DNA of 64,000 bases. Source: Paulownia fortunei. Lineage: Eukaryota > Streptophyta > Magnoliopsida > Lamiales > Paulowniaceae. The translations under genes were made by a program, and so were the position numbers. Positions 47,888-60,036 of the stretch are shown one piece after another. Under the pieces are notes generated by a model that ran no database searches, was not told the DNA's origin, and was given only the letters and a program-made list of their open reading frames with translations. Positions within the stretch are counted from its first letter, which is position 1, and each line of letters starts with the position of its first letter. The DNA lies in the NCBI GenBank assembly GCA_019321725.1, contig CM033109.1, positions 16,523,993 through 16,587,992 of the forward strand. The letters run 5' to 3'.

Positions 47888-49907
47888 TGTTGGGTTCACA
47901 TAACTGTGAGCTGTGCACAGTAAAAATTTAAAAATTTAAAAGTAAACATGCCATATCAAATATGGTATCACCCTAGATTCGTTGTGATCATTGACTTCAA
48001 ATTTTCAATTATCTTATCTAAACAAAAATAGATTTCAAATTTATACTTTTGAGTACTCTGGTTGTAGAAATGGTAGAAACAATCAATTGCTAGCCTTTTA
48101 TACTAAAACTAGTTCGCAGGGATCCAAGCATCTCTTGTCTATGGAAGTTTACACTAAGGGCAGGAGCATAGAATTAGAATCCTGCTAGCGATTTTAATTC
48201 CTTACTAATCTAGTTTTTGGAGTGATTTTAAGTGAGTATCAATTTTTAAATCAATAGGTGGTAATAAGAATTGAATACTTTGATCAAAAGATAGAACTTT
48301 TTATTTGAAGGAAGAAGATGGGAGATGGGACTATGAGAAAACATTTCAGCCCTTTTGATTTTATAGTGGTGGCTGAAAATCCAAAAGTCCCACTCTTGGT
48401 AATTTTCAGCCCTTATTTAATTTGTTTGAAGATTTTGATTAATCACAAGTTCTCACAAAATTCTCTAATTCTATCTCTTGTATCTTCTAAAGATACTTGG
48501 AGATATTTTATCTAATCCTAACAATTAATCCAATTAAATGATTGGGTCTAATTTAATTAATTGACCCTAATGAATTAATTTAATTCCATTAAGCCCACCT
48601 AATCATATTAAATCTAATTTATTTAATTAAATAAATTAATTTAATAATTAAATTACTTAATTGATCCAATCAATTAATTTTTTCATTCTAATTGGAGTCT
48701 CTAATCTTATTAGGTCTAATTACATAATCTAATTTTTTAATTAAGTAATTAATTCAACTCCTTAAATTAAATTAAGCTCCAATTAAATAATTTCTATTAA
48801 TTAGTTGGATCCAACTCCTTGGATCATTTTCTAATTTAGAAATGCTACATCCCAAATTGTGTGTGACCATTTAGGTTCACAACTAAACTAACAGTAGACT
48901 TGCAACTTATGAAAAATAATTATTTCGATTAATTAATCTAATTAATCAATCTGCTTGGAATTAACTCCTTAATTCCAAAAATCTCTCATGTCATGAGAAA
49001 TAACTAACTATTACATCATGACTACCTAATTTTAGGTAAAATAGTGAGCAAACCTATTTCGATTACGAGTACCAAATACGTAAGGTCCTTTCATCATCTA
49101 ATCTCCCAATTGAGTTTAGAGTATAGATTATAAGTCAAAATTTAATTGACTCAATAACTACGACTCCATATCAAGTTCTAATGATTCATGATGAATCATT
49201 TGAAACCCTCGTCTAACATTCATCCTACCTTAGCCAAGGGATTCTGAGTTATGAACTATGAAACCATAAAAGATTCACTTGTTTTACTAGACAAGTGATG
49301 GATCCTTTATTGGGTACTCATTAACTTCTGTACATGCAAATGTAACATCCAACGTATCCCTATTGTGATTGTCATGCAATTAGAAGTTACATCAAACTAG
49401 AACACGACGTGCACAAGGCTACCATGGTGCCTCAAGTCTAAGGATTGGTCATGTACTATTGTCATGCAGAAATTCTTACTTTGACAGACAACGTCTCAAG
49501 CTAAGAATTTCCAATGGGCCTATTCAGTGTACTTGTTCTCTAACAAGCATCAGCATATTTGCACTAATGTCAATATGCCTATGCCTATGGAGTGAGACAT
49601 CTTCCTCATGTGAGTATACATCATATACGTGAGTCTTATTGGGCTATTCGATATTCCATCTTAAAAAGCCCTTGACCTGGCACTAATTTAAGACCAAATC
49701 TTTAGAGGCATATTCCATGATCGGCATCATATACGCGACCATGCCCCATAGCTAAGTTTGGTCTAGGGACTTTATCTAATTACTATATGTAATTGAGAAT
49801 AAAGAGAATACAAATTTTATTAATATGATTTGAAAAAATAATATTTTACAAATACAAGAGTATAAAAGGCACCCAATCTAATTAGCGTGTGGGGCACTAC
49901 TTTAACA
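47888..49907 (-). mobile_element. Ty1/copia 3' LTR (copy B), minus orientation
   Basis: On the minus strand it starts TGTTAAAGTAGTGCCC at 49907, right behind the RNase H end, and finishes GTGAACCCAACA at 47888. It is 2020 bp with an AT-rich middle. Frames at 47991-48188 and 48318-48515 lie inside it and show no domain. Confidence 0.8.
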
Positions 49908-52014
49908 TCTAAGACCCATCTTCTCAAGATGTCATTCAAATACTCTCAGAGCTAAGGGCTTTGTCAGTGGATTTACTATATTTTCTATAGAGGACACTCC
50001 TCTACTCGAATGTCACCTCTACCATGATATCTCGAATCAAATGGTATCTCCTCATAATATGTTTAGTCTTTGATAAGATCTTAGTTACTTTGCTTATGCA
50101 ACAGCCATATTATTATCATGGTAGACCGTAACTGATCAATAACAGAAGGAACTACACCTAACTCTTTGATAAAGTTCCTTATCCAAACAGTCCCTTTTAC
50201 TACATCACATGCAACAATGTATTCAACCTCGATGATAGAATCCATGATCATCTCCTACTTGGAACTCTTCTAGAAAAATGCACCACCATTTAGCATGAAT
50301 ATTAATCCTAACACATAATTCGAATCATCTACTTTAGACTAAAAGATAGAATTAGTGAATCATTCTAGCTTAAGCTCTCCACTACCGTAAACTAAGAAGA
50401 CATCCTTAGTCCTTTGTAAGTATTTAAGGTTCATCTTTATAGTTTTCCAATGCTTCTCGCCTGGATTAGACTTATATCTGCTCATGACACTTAGTACATA
50501 CACTATATCAGGCCTTATACATAACATAGCATACATAATACTTCAAATAACAAATGCATATAGTATGTGAGTCATTTTATCTCTTTTCTCTAGATTTTTT
50601 GGGTATAATAACTTCAAAAGAGAAACCCAATGACTTATGGTTATGAATCCTCCCTTGCACTTTATGTGTGTACATAGATTGGGATAGTCGGATCATCCTT
50701 TTAGATCTATCTCTATAAATCCTAATCCCCAAAATATAGGATGCTTCTCTTAAACCCTTATAGAGAACTGAGTAGACAACCAAGTCTTTGTTGACTGCAA
50801 TATGCCTACATTATTCCGAAAGAGTAGGATGTCATCAACGTAAGAGAAAATAAATGGCACCATACTCCTACTAATTTCTTATACACACAGGATTTATCTA
50901 GATTTTTGAGAAAACAAATAATTTGATTGTCTTATCGAATTAGAGGTTCCAACTTCGGGAAGCTTGTTTATGTCCATAAATGGATCTCTAGAGTTTGCAA
51001 ACCTTTGGCTTGCTCCTACTGAAAATGAAGCCCTCTAACTGTCTCATATAGATCTCTTCCTTATTATTCCTATTAAGGAAAGCTATCTTCACATCCATTT
51101 TTCATATCTTATAGTCATAATACACTGATATGGGAAAAAATATCAGAATGGATTTCAACATTGCACTAGTGAAAAGGTTTCCTTATAGTCAACTCCTTGT
51201 CTTTGAGTATAACCCTTTACAACCAATCATGCCTTATAGGTCACTATCTTTTCATTTACTCCATGTTTCCACTTGTAGACCCATTTGTAGCTAATTGATA
51301 TAATACTTTATTATGGGTCCAACAAGGTCTATACCTTATTGGAGTACATGGAGTCCATATTGGTTTACGTAGCCTCTTGCCATCTTCCCAAATTGAATTC
51401 ATACATCGCTTCTCCAACAAAAGACCATTCTTATGTAAACGTGAGATCATATCAGATCATTTTAGAGACTATGCAATAGAAGTGTTATTTGCAGGTAGTT
51501 CTGGCACTATTGTCTCTTGTGGGATGTTTTATGGTTATTGAATTTCTTCAAATTCTACAACCTCGCCTTTTCTATTTAATAGAGCTAATTTTCAAAAAAT
51601 ATGGCATTCCTCAAAATAAAAACTTTTGTTTTGAGGGTCATAGAAATAGTATCCAATGTATTCCTTTAGATACTCGACAAACTTGCTAAAGGTGGATCTA
51701 GCATCTACTTTATCTCCCACTAGCTACTTCATATAAGCTAGGAACCCCATATCTTAAGGTATTTGGGCACCGACTTGCTTAGCACTCTATTTAACATAAA
51801 TGTCATCGATTTCATAGCATAGCCCCAAAATAAAAGAGGAATCCCAACAATGTCCAGAAACTCATCACATACTGAACTATGTCCAACAAACCCCTTCAGT
51901 TGTGGAGTTGTAGGAGGAGTCCACCATAAGAGAATCCTATTCTCTCTTAGCTGGTCAAGAAATTCTGAGCCAAAGTACTCGCCTCCTTAATCAATTCATG
52001 AAGTCTTAATAGTT
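49908..52014 (-). pseudogene. Ty1/copia pol: integrase end, RT, RNase H
   Basis: Read on the minus strand from 52014. The integrase core end reads TPPTTPQL (about 51910) and LLFWGYAMKS (about 51820), then NRVLSKSVPK. RT begins near 51120 with MDVKIAFLNRNNKEEIYMRQ and VCKL*RSIYGHKQASRSWN (50990-50940). The catalytic SYVDDILLF has YVDD at 50831-50842 intact. EASYILGIRIYRDRSKRMIRLSQS (50750-50680) follows. The RNase H end reads NPLTKPLALRVFE (49970-49940), just before the LTR. Many stops and shifts, for example after KVCKL and after RVFE. The protein would have copied and integrated the element; it is not encoded intact. Confidence 0.85.
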
Positions 52015-54779
52015 TGTAATACTTAATCCTCATACTAGTCACTTGACCAATGTGATTCATGCATTACATGCTACTTATATGCTAATTTGCATTAATATTT
52101 ACATAGCATCTTATATAGCATTCTTAATAGTTAAACCTCTGATGCTATCACATGATATTAGTGGTTGAGATCTTATAACCTAATTAAGAAATTCAATATT
52201 TAGATAAGAGAAAGAATAGATTGGTCAATCTATTGGATATTCATAGGTTATATGTTATAATTTTATAAGTAATTAAGATATTTCAAGGTCCATATGTGCA
52301 TACGATTTTAGAAATGAAAACTAGACAATCTATTTAAGAATCAGATACCAATCGATCTAAAGATCGAATGAACAGTTAAGAAATTATGGTAGAATTTATT
52401 ATCCGATAATACAAAAATTAAAATAGGTTGTAAATAAAGAAATAAATGCTGAGAAATACCAGATTAGAGCTGTATAAGTTGTGTATAATATCAGATTTAA
52501 ACCACCATTTTGACACCTCAACTTTGCCACCTCATGCTTTCTTATTAAGCTTAAGCTAACACCTCAAACCCTTCACCCTTAAGCCAAGACCAGACCCTCA
52601 TTTCAGCCATTTTCAGCTTCTAAACACACACCTTAAGGTCTCCAAATGCTCCAAATTGATTCCAAGTTGAAACAAAAGCAAGAAAAGCAAAGAAGAAGTG
52701 ATTATCATCAAGTTTAACCTCAAAATCTGCATAGGTAACACTTATCTATGATTTTGCCTTTGGTTTTCAGATTATTCTGAATGGGTTTACTATTTATTAA
52801 GCTTTCAATATCTCTTATAAAAGTGCTAGGAAGTTTTTAGTTAGAATTTGGTGCACAAAGAAAGGGTTTTTGATAACAAACACTTCAAAGGAAATACTTG
52901 TGGCAGAAATTGTCACCTTACTGTTTTCTTGTGTTTTAGACTTCAAAAGTGTTTGGTATTTTGAATAAAACTATAGTTTTTACCTTTTACATGTCCATAT
53001 ATGATTTAAGAGTATTGGAATAAAGTTTGATTGGTTATAAATTGAAATAGAGCATGATATTGGAGAAACACTCAAACAGCCAAAGTAGCAAAATCTGTTT
53101 TGGTGTGTTGTAAAGGAGACTAAATTAGGGGAGCTAGATCCATGAGTTTTAGCAATGCTATGACATGGTTATATATTTTAATAGGCTATGTAAGTATGGT
53201 AAAAAATTTAGAGTGAATAAATACGCCTAAGGATGCTAAAATTGCTATGAAACTTAATGTGATAGCAACGAAAATAGAAGATGGAAATCTGTTCCATTGT
53301 ACTACTTGGCAGGCTTCACCATATCTATGGTAAAATTGATGTTTAGCATTTAGAGAACTGTTATAAGAATTTTAACACATCAATTAGGTGATTTTATCAT
53401 ACATTTAAGATGAGAAATTAATGTATTTAGGAGAGTGTATTACGTTTTAGTCCTAAGTAGTAAAGTTTGATTGTTACATAGTTAAATTGAAATTCAAGGT
53501 CCTTGTATAGGATTAAGCATAATGAACTTGTTGATTGAAGATAGTGATTGATATCTTATATTTTTACAGATTATTCACACCTAAGGTTGGGGAGTAACAC
53601 CTAAGAAACTAAGAAGTAAGAAACTATTTAAAGGTAAGTAAAAATTCATTTGCAACTACAATGTATAGACATAATATTTCTTTCCTTATCTATATTAAAT
53701 GTAAACCTTGTGTCTTGATGAGTGTATTATGAGTATTATAAATATCTTGTAGTGTATAAGTTGGTTTAATGATGGGATATGGGATTCGTTGTATCATTGA
53801 ACATGTCATTCATCAACATTTACACGTGCATGCATAACACATGCTCACAGTTGAGGTTTTGCATGCATGACATTATTTTTTTGAAAGAATGTTTTGGTTG
53901 GCCACTACTAGTGCACCAAGGTATGTGAGGCATGCTTATGTGATATTTTAGGGCACCGCGAGTGTTACTTCTAGAAGGATCATAGGGGTTGACAGGAGGT
54001 GTGCCTCTGGTGGTCATGAGAGGATGGATCACTTGACTGTGCGCTTATTGACTCCACTGGTGGGAAGACTTTTGGGGATTACATGGGAAGACAGGAGGTG
54101 GACCTCCGGTGATCCCAGGAGATAGCCCCTAGACTGAGTCAATTTGTTTTTGGCCATATAATTATTAATATTCTTCATAGCTCTATTCGATACATTGTAG
54201 GTAGGCAAAAGGCCCAGTAATGGAAAATGATTTTGAATGAACTATTTTGGTTTAGGAGCTTGCGTTCCTGGTGTGATTACATAGAGATGCATCATATACA
54301 TGTTAGATTATCACTACAGCATGCATGATTTTCAGTTACTGAGCATTAGCTTATGTAGTTCATGCATTGTAGGTAAGTATGGTAAGACTTGAGACCTCTA
54401 GTTTACTGGGCTGGCTGTGGAGCTCATACAGGCTTTTGAAGATCAATGTACATGGATGACGACCTATTGGGGCTATTTTGCAGGCCGTGTTTTTTTATTT
54501 TACAGTCTATTGTATTATATTAGTGACCTTATCTTCTATATCACTTTTAAAACTCCATTATTCATAAGTCTGAGTTTTGTGATGACTTTGATAGACCTTT
54601 TTATCTTTTAAATAACTATCTATCTCTATACAGTGTTATAGGATGTTAAAGCACTTTACTTTATTAGTGTTATGTAAAACTGACTAGCTAGAAAAAAAAG
54701 TTATACACACGCATACATGCACAAATTATGTTGCACAGGTTATATATATATGTATACATATTTTTGGGAGATTGTGACA
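52015..54779 (+). repeat. Family 2 5' LTR
   Basis: It starts TGTAATACTTAATCCTCA and ends GGGAGATTGTGACA. It keeps 354 bp (53226-53579) that the 3' LTR lacks. The deletion in the 3' LTR joins two CCTAAGG words found here at 53226-53232 and 53580-53586. The frame at 54417-54611 is inside the LTR and shows no domain. Confidence 0.85.
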
Positions 54780-54782
54780 GAG

Positions 54783-54794
54783 TGGTATCAGAGG
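54783..54794 (+). promoter_or_regulatory. Family 2 primer binding site, initiator tRNA-Met type
   Basis: TGGTATCAGAGG lies 3 bases after the LTR and matches TGGTATCAGAGC at 11 of 12. Confidence 0.85.
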
Positions 54795-55492
54795 CTAGTT
54801 TGTGGTTCTATAGACTGTCTATGTACATGATATTTGAAACTGGTGGAGCACAACCATGCCAGTAAGTTTTATTTGTTGTATAATTCATTTTATATTTCAT
54901 GAATAATATTGGCCATGTATTTTTAAGATTTTTTATAAAATAATGTTGAGGCAGACTCATCAATAATTACATGTAAAAAATTTATGTTTGATATTCTATC
55001 TTTGGAGCTATATTTTCTCTATTATCTACTAAGTTCATAATAAGACTGGATAAGGTACTTGATATATATATATATATATATGAGGTCAGTTTCAATGTTT
55101 TAATTCCTTCTGGATGTTCAAGATCAACTAATTAGATTTTAAGTGCTCTAGGTTAATTTTGTTATATTGGCGAGGATTATGATATAACCTTTTGTGTTGA
55201 TTGATTTATTGAGAATTATACACTGTGGATTATTTCAGGATTATTAAGACTTTTATATTCTATGTGATGAAGAATTAAGAAATTTTATGGAGCCCATAGC
55301 AGGAAATATTTACTATTTGCCAAAAATAAAGACGATTGTTAAATTATAATTTTTTACAGTTGTCGTGAAAAAGAGTAGTAAGAAAGAGTTATTATCGATC
55401 TTTGGGTTGTGTTAGAATTTTTAAAAATGACCAAGTTTACAAAAAATCCATTTGTGTGATCTTATATCTCTTGATACATATTGAAAAGAAGT
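54795..55492 (+). other. Leader/gag region of family 2, too decayed to read
   Basis: No gag domain or zinc knuckle could be recognised. It contains an (AT)n microsatellite at about 55062-55080. It should hold the leader and gag, by position only. Confidence 0.4.
55062..55080. repeat. (AT)n microsatellite
   Basis: About ten AT units. Confidence 0.85.
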
Positions 55493-55497
55493 TTTCA

Positions 55498-57377
55498 TAT
55501 AACACCCCTTAACCTAACTGTAGAGCCTAAACAAGCTGATACAATTAAGTCAAAAAATGTTAATTTTTCATTAATATTAGAATTATAGTTTTAATAAAAG
55601 TTCTCATTTTAGCTATAAGAGAAAGTACTTGAATCATTTTAAACACACCATATACATATATCAAAACTAAGTACATCTGTTTACAAAACCATAACAGAGC
55701 GGCTTATTTAAAAACAAAACAGAGTTTTCAAAATAAACTACAAAGCAGTTCGGAGGATGGCATATGAATAAATCTCTGTCCGGCTGCTCTAGAGACTCAG
55801 TCAACCTTTAAACCTATACATTTCCACCTGCATCACATGAACCTAATGAGCTAAAGGCTCAGTAAGGTGAAACTGATGCAATAACAAATAACATATATGC
55901 ACATCTTATAAATCATTAAATACATTATTCTATTTAATAACTTTCATTCATAAATAATTCTTTAGAGCCCTTGAAGTGTGGTACCTAACTAATATAGATA
56001 GATCATGGTTTTCAAAACCTATTCATAATGATTGGCCAATAAGAGAACTAATATGGGGTTTCCATACTTGGTCTTTCAACCTTAAGTATTAGCCATACTC
56101 TATCTCATTCATTGTAGCTTTCCTATACCAGTTTTTCAACCTCAAGTATTTACCGCCATTTGTTGGGTCCGCTAGTCCCTCTCGCATCCTTTGTCTACCC
56201 GACCATCAATCAAGTACCATATTTTCTTTTCAAAAACCTCATTATATTCTTAATAGTGTCATGCTTCATGAACCATAAATGCATCAAACATTACATCATT
56301 TGACAAATAATAACAATCACATTAAAACATGAACAAACATTATATGATTCTTGTGATACAGCAAATGAAAGTTTCAACTTACCTCAAGTCCACTTTGTGC
56401 TAAGTGAAAAGGTTAATCTCTTTGGAAGATAGGATGTGTTAAAGGCATAACATAATCAAATCATGTACCATTTAATATTATTTTTATAAATCATTTAGTC
56501 TATTCTAATTAAAATCTAGCTAAAAACTAGTTTAACTAGCTTGATTTTGGATTCAAGTGTTACTTACTTAAGTTTTCAATCATACAAAAACATACTAAAA
56601 CATGTAACTATCCAAGATACTACAAATTCATCATAAGAAATATTGAAAAAGAATATACCTTTATTAAGTTGGAATTAATCTTCAAAATCAATGGTTTTCA
56701 AGCTTAAAATGGTGAAAACTTGTTCTAGCTTGTGTTCTATGGATTCCTATGGATTGAATTCAATTTTTGTGAGTATGAGAGTGTATAAATTTGGGAGAAA
56801 CTTAGGAGAATAAGGGTTGATTTTTTTTTAGGTGCTTCCACAAGAAATATGGATGAATATGATTGGTTGCATCATGTTTGGTGTCTTCTCATGCCAAAAG
56901 CCACGTTTATGGGCTAGGGAGATGGCAAAAATTGATGCTTTGGTGTTATAATCAAGTGTAATGTGGTTTAGAATGATTTCATGCAACCTAGTCGACTAAC
57001 CAATCAAATTGCACCATTTTGCATACTTTTAGTTCTTAGCCAAATGTAACATATTTTAAGTAAATATTTAGGCAATTAATCACTTTAGCATATAACTAGT
57101 ATGGAGCAATATAAATAATTCATTTCATGGCCATTTAACACATCAATCTTCCTTAACTGAGATACAAAGCTTTTCATTGCAAAAAGGCACTTAAGGAATA
57201 TATTACACAAGTTTGATCTCATATTTCATGTACTAATGCATGTTTAAGCATAACTAGAGCATATAATAACAATTATTCAAGTTCGTGCAATCATGCTATT
57301 TGTATGCCATAATTCAATAATACATATTCATGCAAGATGCTTATTATTAGCTATGTAGGAGAGAATTGAGCATTACA
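55498..57377 (-). mobile_element. Family 1 solo LTR with exact target duplication
   Basis: On the minus strand it starts TGTAATGCTCAATTCTC at 57377 and ends AAGGGGTGTTATA at 55498. It is flanked by TTTCA on both sides (55493-55497 and 57378-57382). It matches the family 1 3' LTR (13188-15485) but lacks about 345 bp corresponding to 14113-14459. It keeps the segment missing from the family 1 5' LTR on the left side of that deletion (GGAGCAATATAAATAATT near 57100). Confidence 0.9.
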
Positions 57378-57382
57378 TTTCA

Positions 57383-59835
57383 GGCATGCTATTGACTAAC
57401 AAATTGATTTTATCTTGATATAGTTGTAAGAATAAATCTAATCTCTCTTTTAGCTCATCATATACACCTATTAGAATTCGATGAACCTTAAGTGATATTG
57501 TTATAATGTTGAGCAATGCATTAAGGTCTAGTGCTTCTCCTAAACAAGCTCCACTTCATATTCGCCTAGAAGAAAGATGAATCTTGAGGTTATGTATTAT
57601 TCATTGCAAATGAATTGAGTAATAATTTGTAATAAATATAAATTTTTCATACTATGATTTACTTGATAAATTAAGAGGAGCTACTATGATCTTGAGGATT
57701 GATTTTAAGTTTGAATTAATTATGAATTTCTTGTTGTACCATTGGGTTGACTAATGCCCTAATTATTTTTGATATACCTAATGAATAATGTGTTTGATGA
57801 TTCTATATGGGTAAGTTTGGGGTGATATTCATCGATGATATCTTAGTGTACAATGAGGAGAAATATGATTGACCTTTTAATATGATCTCGAAAACTCTAA
57901 GTAGAAAATTATTTGTTCAATTTAGTAAATGCAATCTTTTGGTTATGTAATACAATATTTAAGAAGGTGTCCTTGTAACTATTCAAAACTTTGAGGTTCT
58001 GCTAAAATAGGGAAGACCAATAAATGTGATAGAAATAAGAAAAGTTTTATGGGTTAGTGATATTATTGGGTATTCAATCAAAATTTCTCCTTAATTGATA
58101 CCACTTTATTTCATCATACATGCAGATATAGGAAATTGGAATGGTTTGCTAAGTGGGAAAAAATCTCTAATTACTTAAAGAGATTTGATTTGAGCTTCGG
58201 TAGTGACTCCAACTTTAAATATAAGTTATGTATTATGTATAGTGGTGTTATCTCATTGTGTTTTGGTATATGTTTGATGCAATGTAGAAAAGTTACTCTA
58301 TACTCTTTGAGTTAATTAGATTATTTTGGTAATACTACATGTGACATTACAAAATCGAAGTACTTGAAATGTTTATATACTCAAAAGCAGTTAAAATTGA
58401 AGAAATTATGGATATTATTAGTAAGAGAATATATTGTACGATCTATATAACTATAGAAGTCATTGAAATGAAATATCTCAATAGACTAATATTCATACAA
58501 ATTTTACATCATAAATTATTATGGGAATTGAGGGTTGTATAGAGGATGAATTAGAGTAAATGGTGGATTATCTGTTTATTAATATTTTGATAAGATTGAT
58601 TTTGATTGATCCAATTTCAAATGCTCAAAATAAGGTTGATGAAAGGTTAAGACTAAGGTGAAAGGCAAAAAAAGGCACTTAAATAGTTTTTTTTTGTGAT
58701 AAGTGATAATAATCTCCTAATAAGAGAGACATGTGAAAATGAATGATAAGAAATTGCAAGACTAAGTTTTAGTTGATGATCATCTACCTTTTTATTTATT
58801 TTGTTTAGTCGTACGAATGATGTTTGTGATATTAAAAAAATGTACAGATATCGGACACTGGACGAGCTATTATGGAATATATTGTTAATATTTGGTTTGC
58901 CACTAAAAAAAGGGATATATGTAGGAATGATTTAGTTCTGCTTTTATTTTTAGGTGGAAATGGGAAAGCATTCATGAATTTTGTATATGATAATGGAATA
59001 GAGTTATTGTTCATAGATTAACTAAATATGTTCATTCTTTCTCAATTTACCCTAGGTATTCTATGGAAATATATTAAAAGATAAATGTATAAGAAGTGGT
59101 TAGACTTTATGGTTTATTAGTGTTTATCAGTTCTGATGTAGATTTAAGGTCTTTGTTCATTTCCTAGAAGATCTTACATCAGGTATTGGGAACAATATTA
59201 TATTTTAGTATTGTGACCATCCATGCATCAATGGGCAATCAGAACAAACAAATTAGACTTTTCAAGATATGCTTAGAGCTTTTTCAATAGAATGTTGATG
59301 TCAATTGAGAAAAAATTTCCTTGGGTAGAATTTCTTGTAACAACAGTGATAAGGTTACCTAGAATAGTTCTCTATGAGGCATTGTATGATAGAAAATATA
59401 GATCATCATTTTATTGAAATGAATTTGGTGTTCTTTTAGGCTAAATATGATTTGGGAAATGATAGAAGTGGTAGAACAAGTTGCCAATGTATGGAAACTA
59501 GTTAGAGGTGACCATAGAGTTATGTGGATTAAAGAGGATATCATTGCAATTTATGATATGCGATCAAATTTTTTTGAAGGTGTCTCCAATGAAAAGGATT
59601 ATGCGCCTTAGGCAGAAAAAATTTTTTTGGGGATGTTACATACAAATTTAATCCCAGGTACATTGGTTTATTTTGCATTACTGAGAGAATTGGGGATATT
59701 ACTTGTAAACTCCACCACTTTGTATCAATGTCTCGAGTTCACAATGTTTCATGTGTTCATTTTAAGGAAGTATATCATAAATCTATCTCATCTATTGAAA
59801 AAGGAACTAATATAACCAAATTAAGGTCGGAGATA
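57383..59835 (+). pseudogene. Family 2 pol: RT, RNase H, integrase
   Basis: Heavily broken frames. RT: LLDKLRGATMILRIDFKFEL (about 57645-57715), LGLTNAL, then VIFIDDILVYNEE with FIDD intact at 57828-57839, then LFVQFSKCNLL. RNase H remnant: YSGVISLCFGICLMQ near 58240-58280 and YTQKQLKLKK near 58380. Integrase: the NGQSEQT motif with the catalytic Glu near 59235, FQDMLRAF, then GTLVYFALLRELG...FTMFHVFILRKYIINLSHLL (59656-59800), the C-terminal integrase fold. The 57383-57640 part is unread. More decayed than family 1, yet the RT aspartates remain. Confidence 0.75.
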
Positions 59836-60023
59836 TGAAGAAAGACTTATAGAGATTTTAGTAAGAGATGTAAAGCAACTTCAAAATGGGAATATCCCAT
59901 TAGTTAAACTACCAAGTAAAAGTCAATCAACAGAAGAAACTATTTAGGAAATGAAGGATAAAATGATAATTAAATATCTAGACATTTTTTTGGTAAGTAA
60001 AATTTCGACGATGAAATTTTATT
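59836..60023 (+). pseudogene. Family 2 chromodomain
   Basis: Following the integrase, frames read YEERLIEILVRDVKQLQNGNIPLVK, then EEMKDKMIIKYLDIF-like and KISTMKFY, collinear with the family 1 chromodomain tail. A stop (TAG) lies near 59945. Confidence 0.7.
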
Positions 60024-60036
60024 AAGAAGGGGACAG
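60024..60036 (+). promoter_or_regulatory. Family 2 polypurine tract
   Basis: AAGAAGGGGACAG directly precedes the LTR start TGTAATACC. Confidence 0.75.

Noticed and set aside
51256..51450. Minus-strand 64-codon frame as a gene
   Set aside because: It lies in the copia pol between integrase and RT and is an out-of-frame reading of that region.
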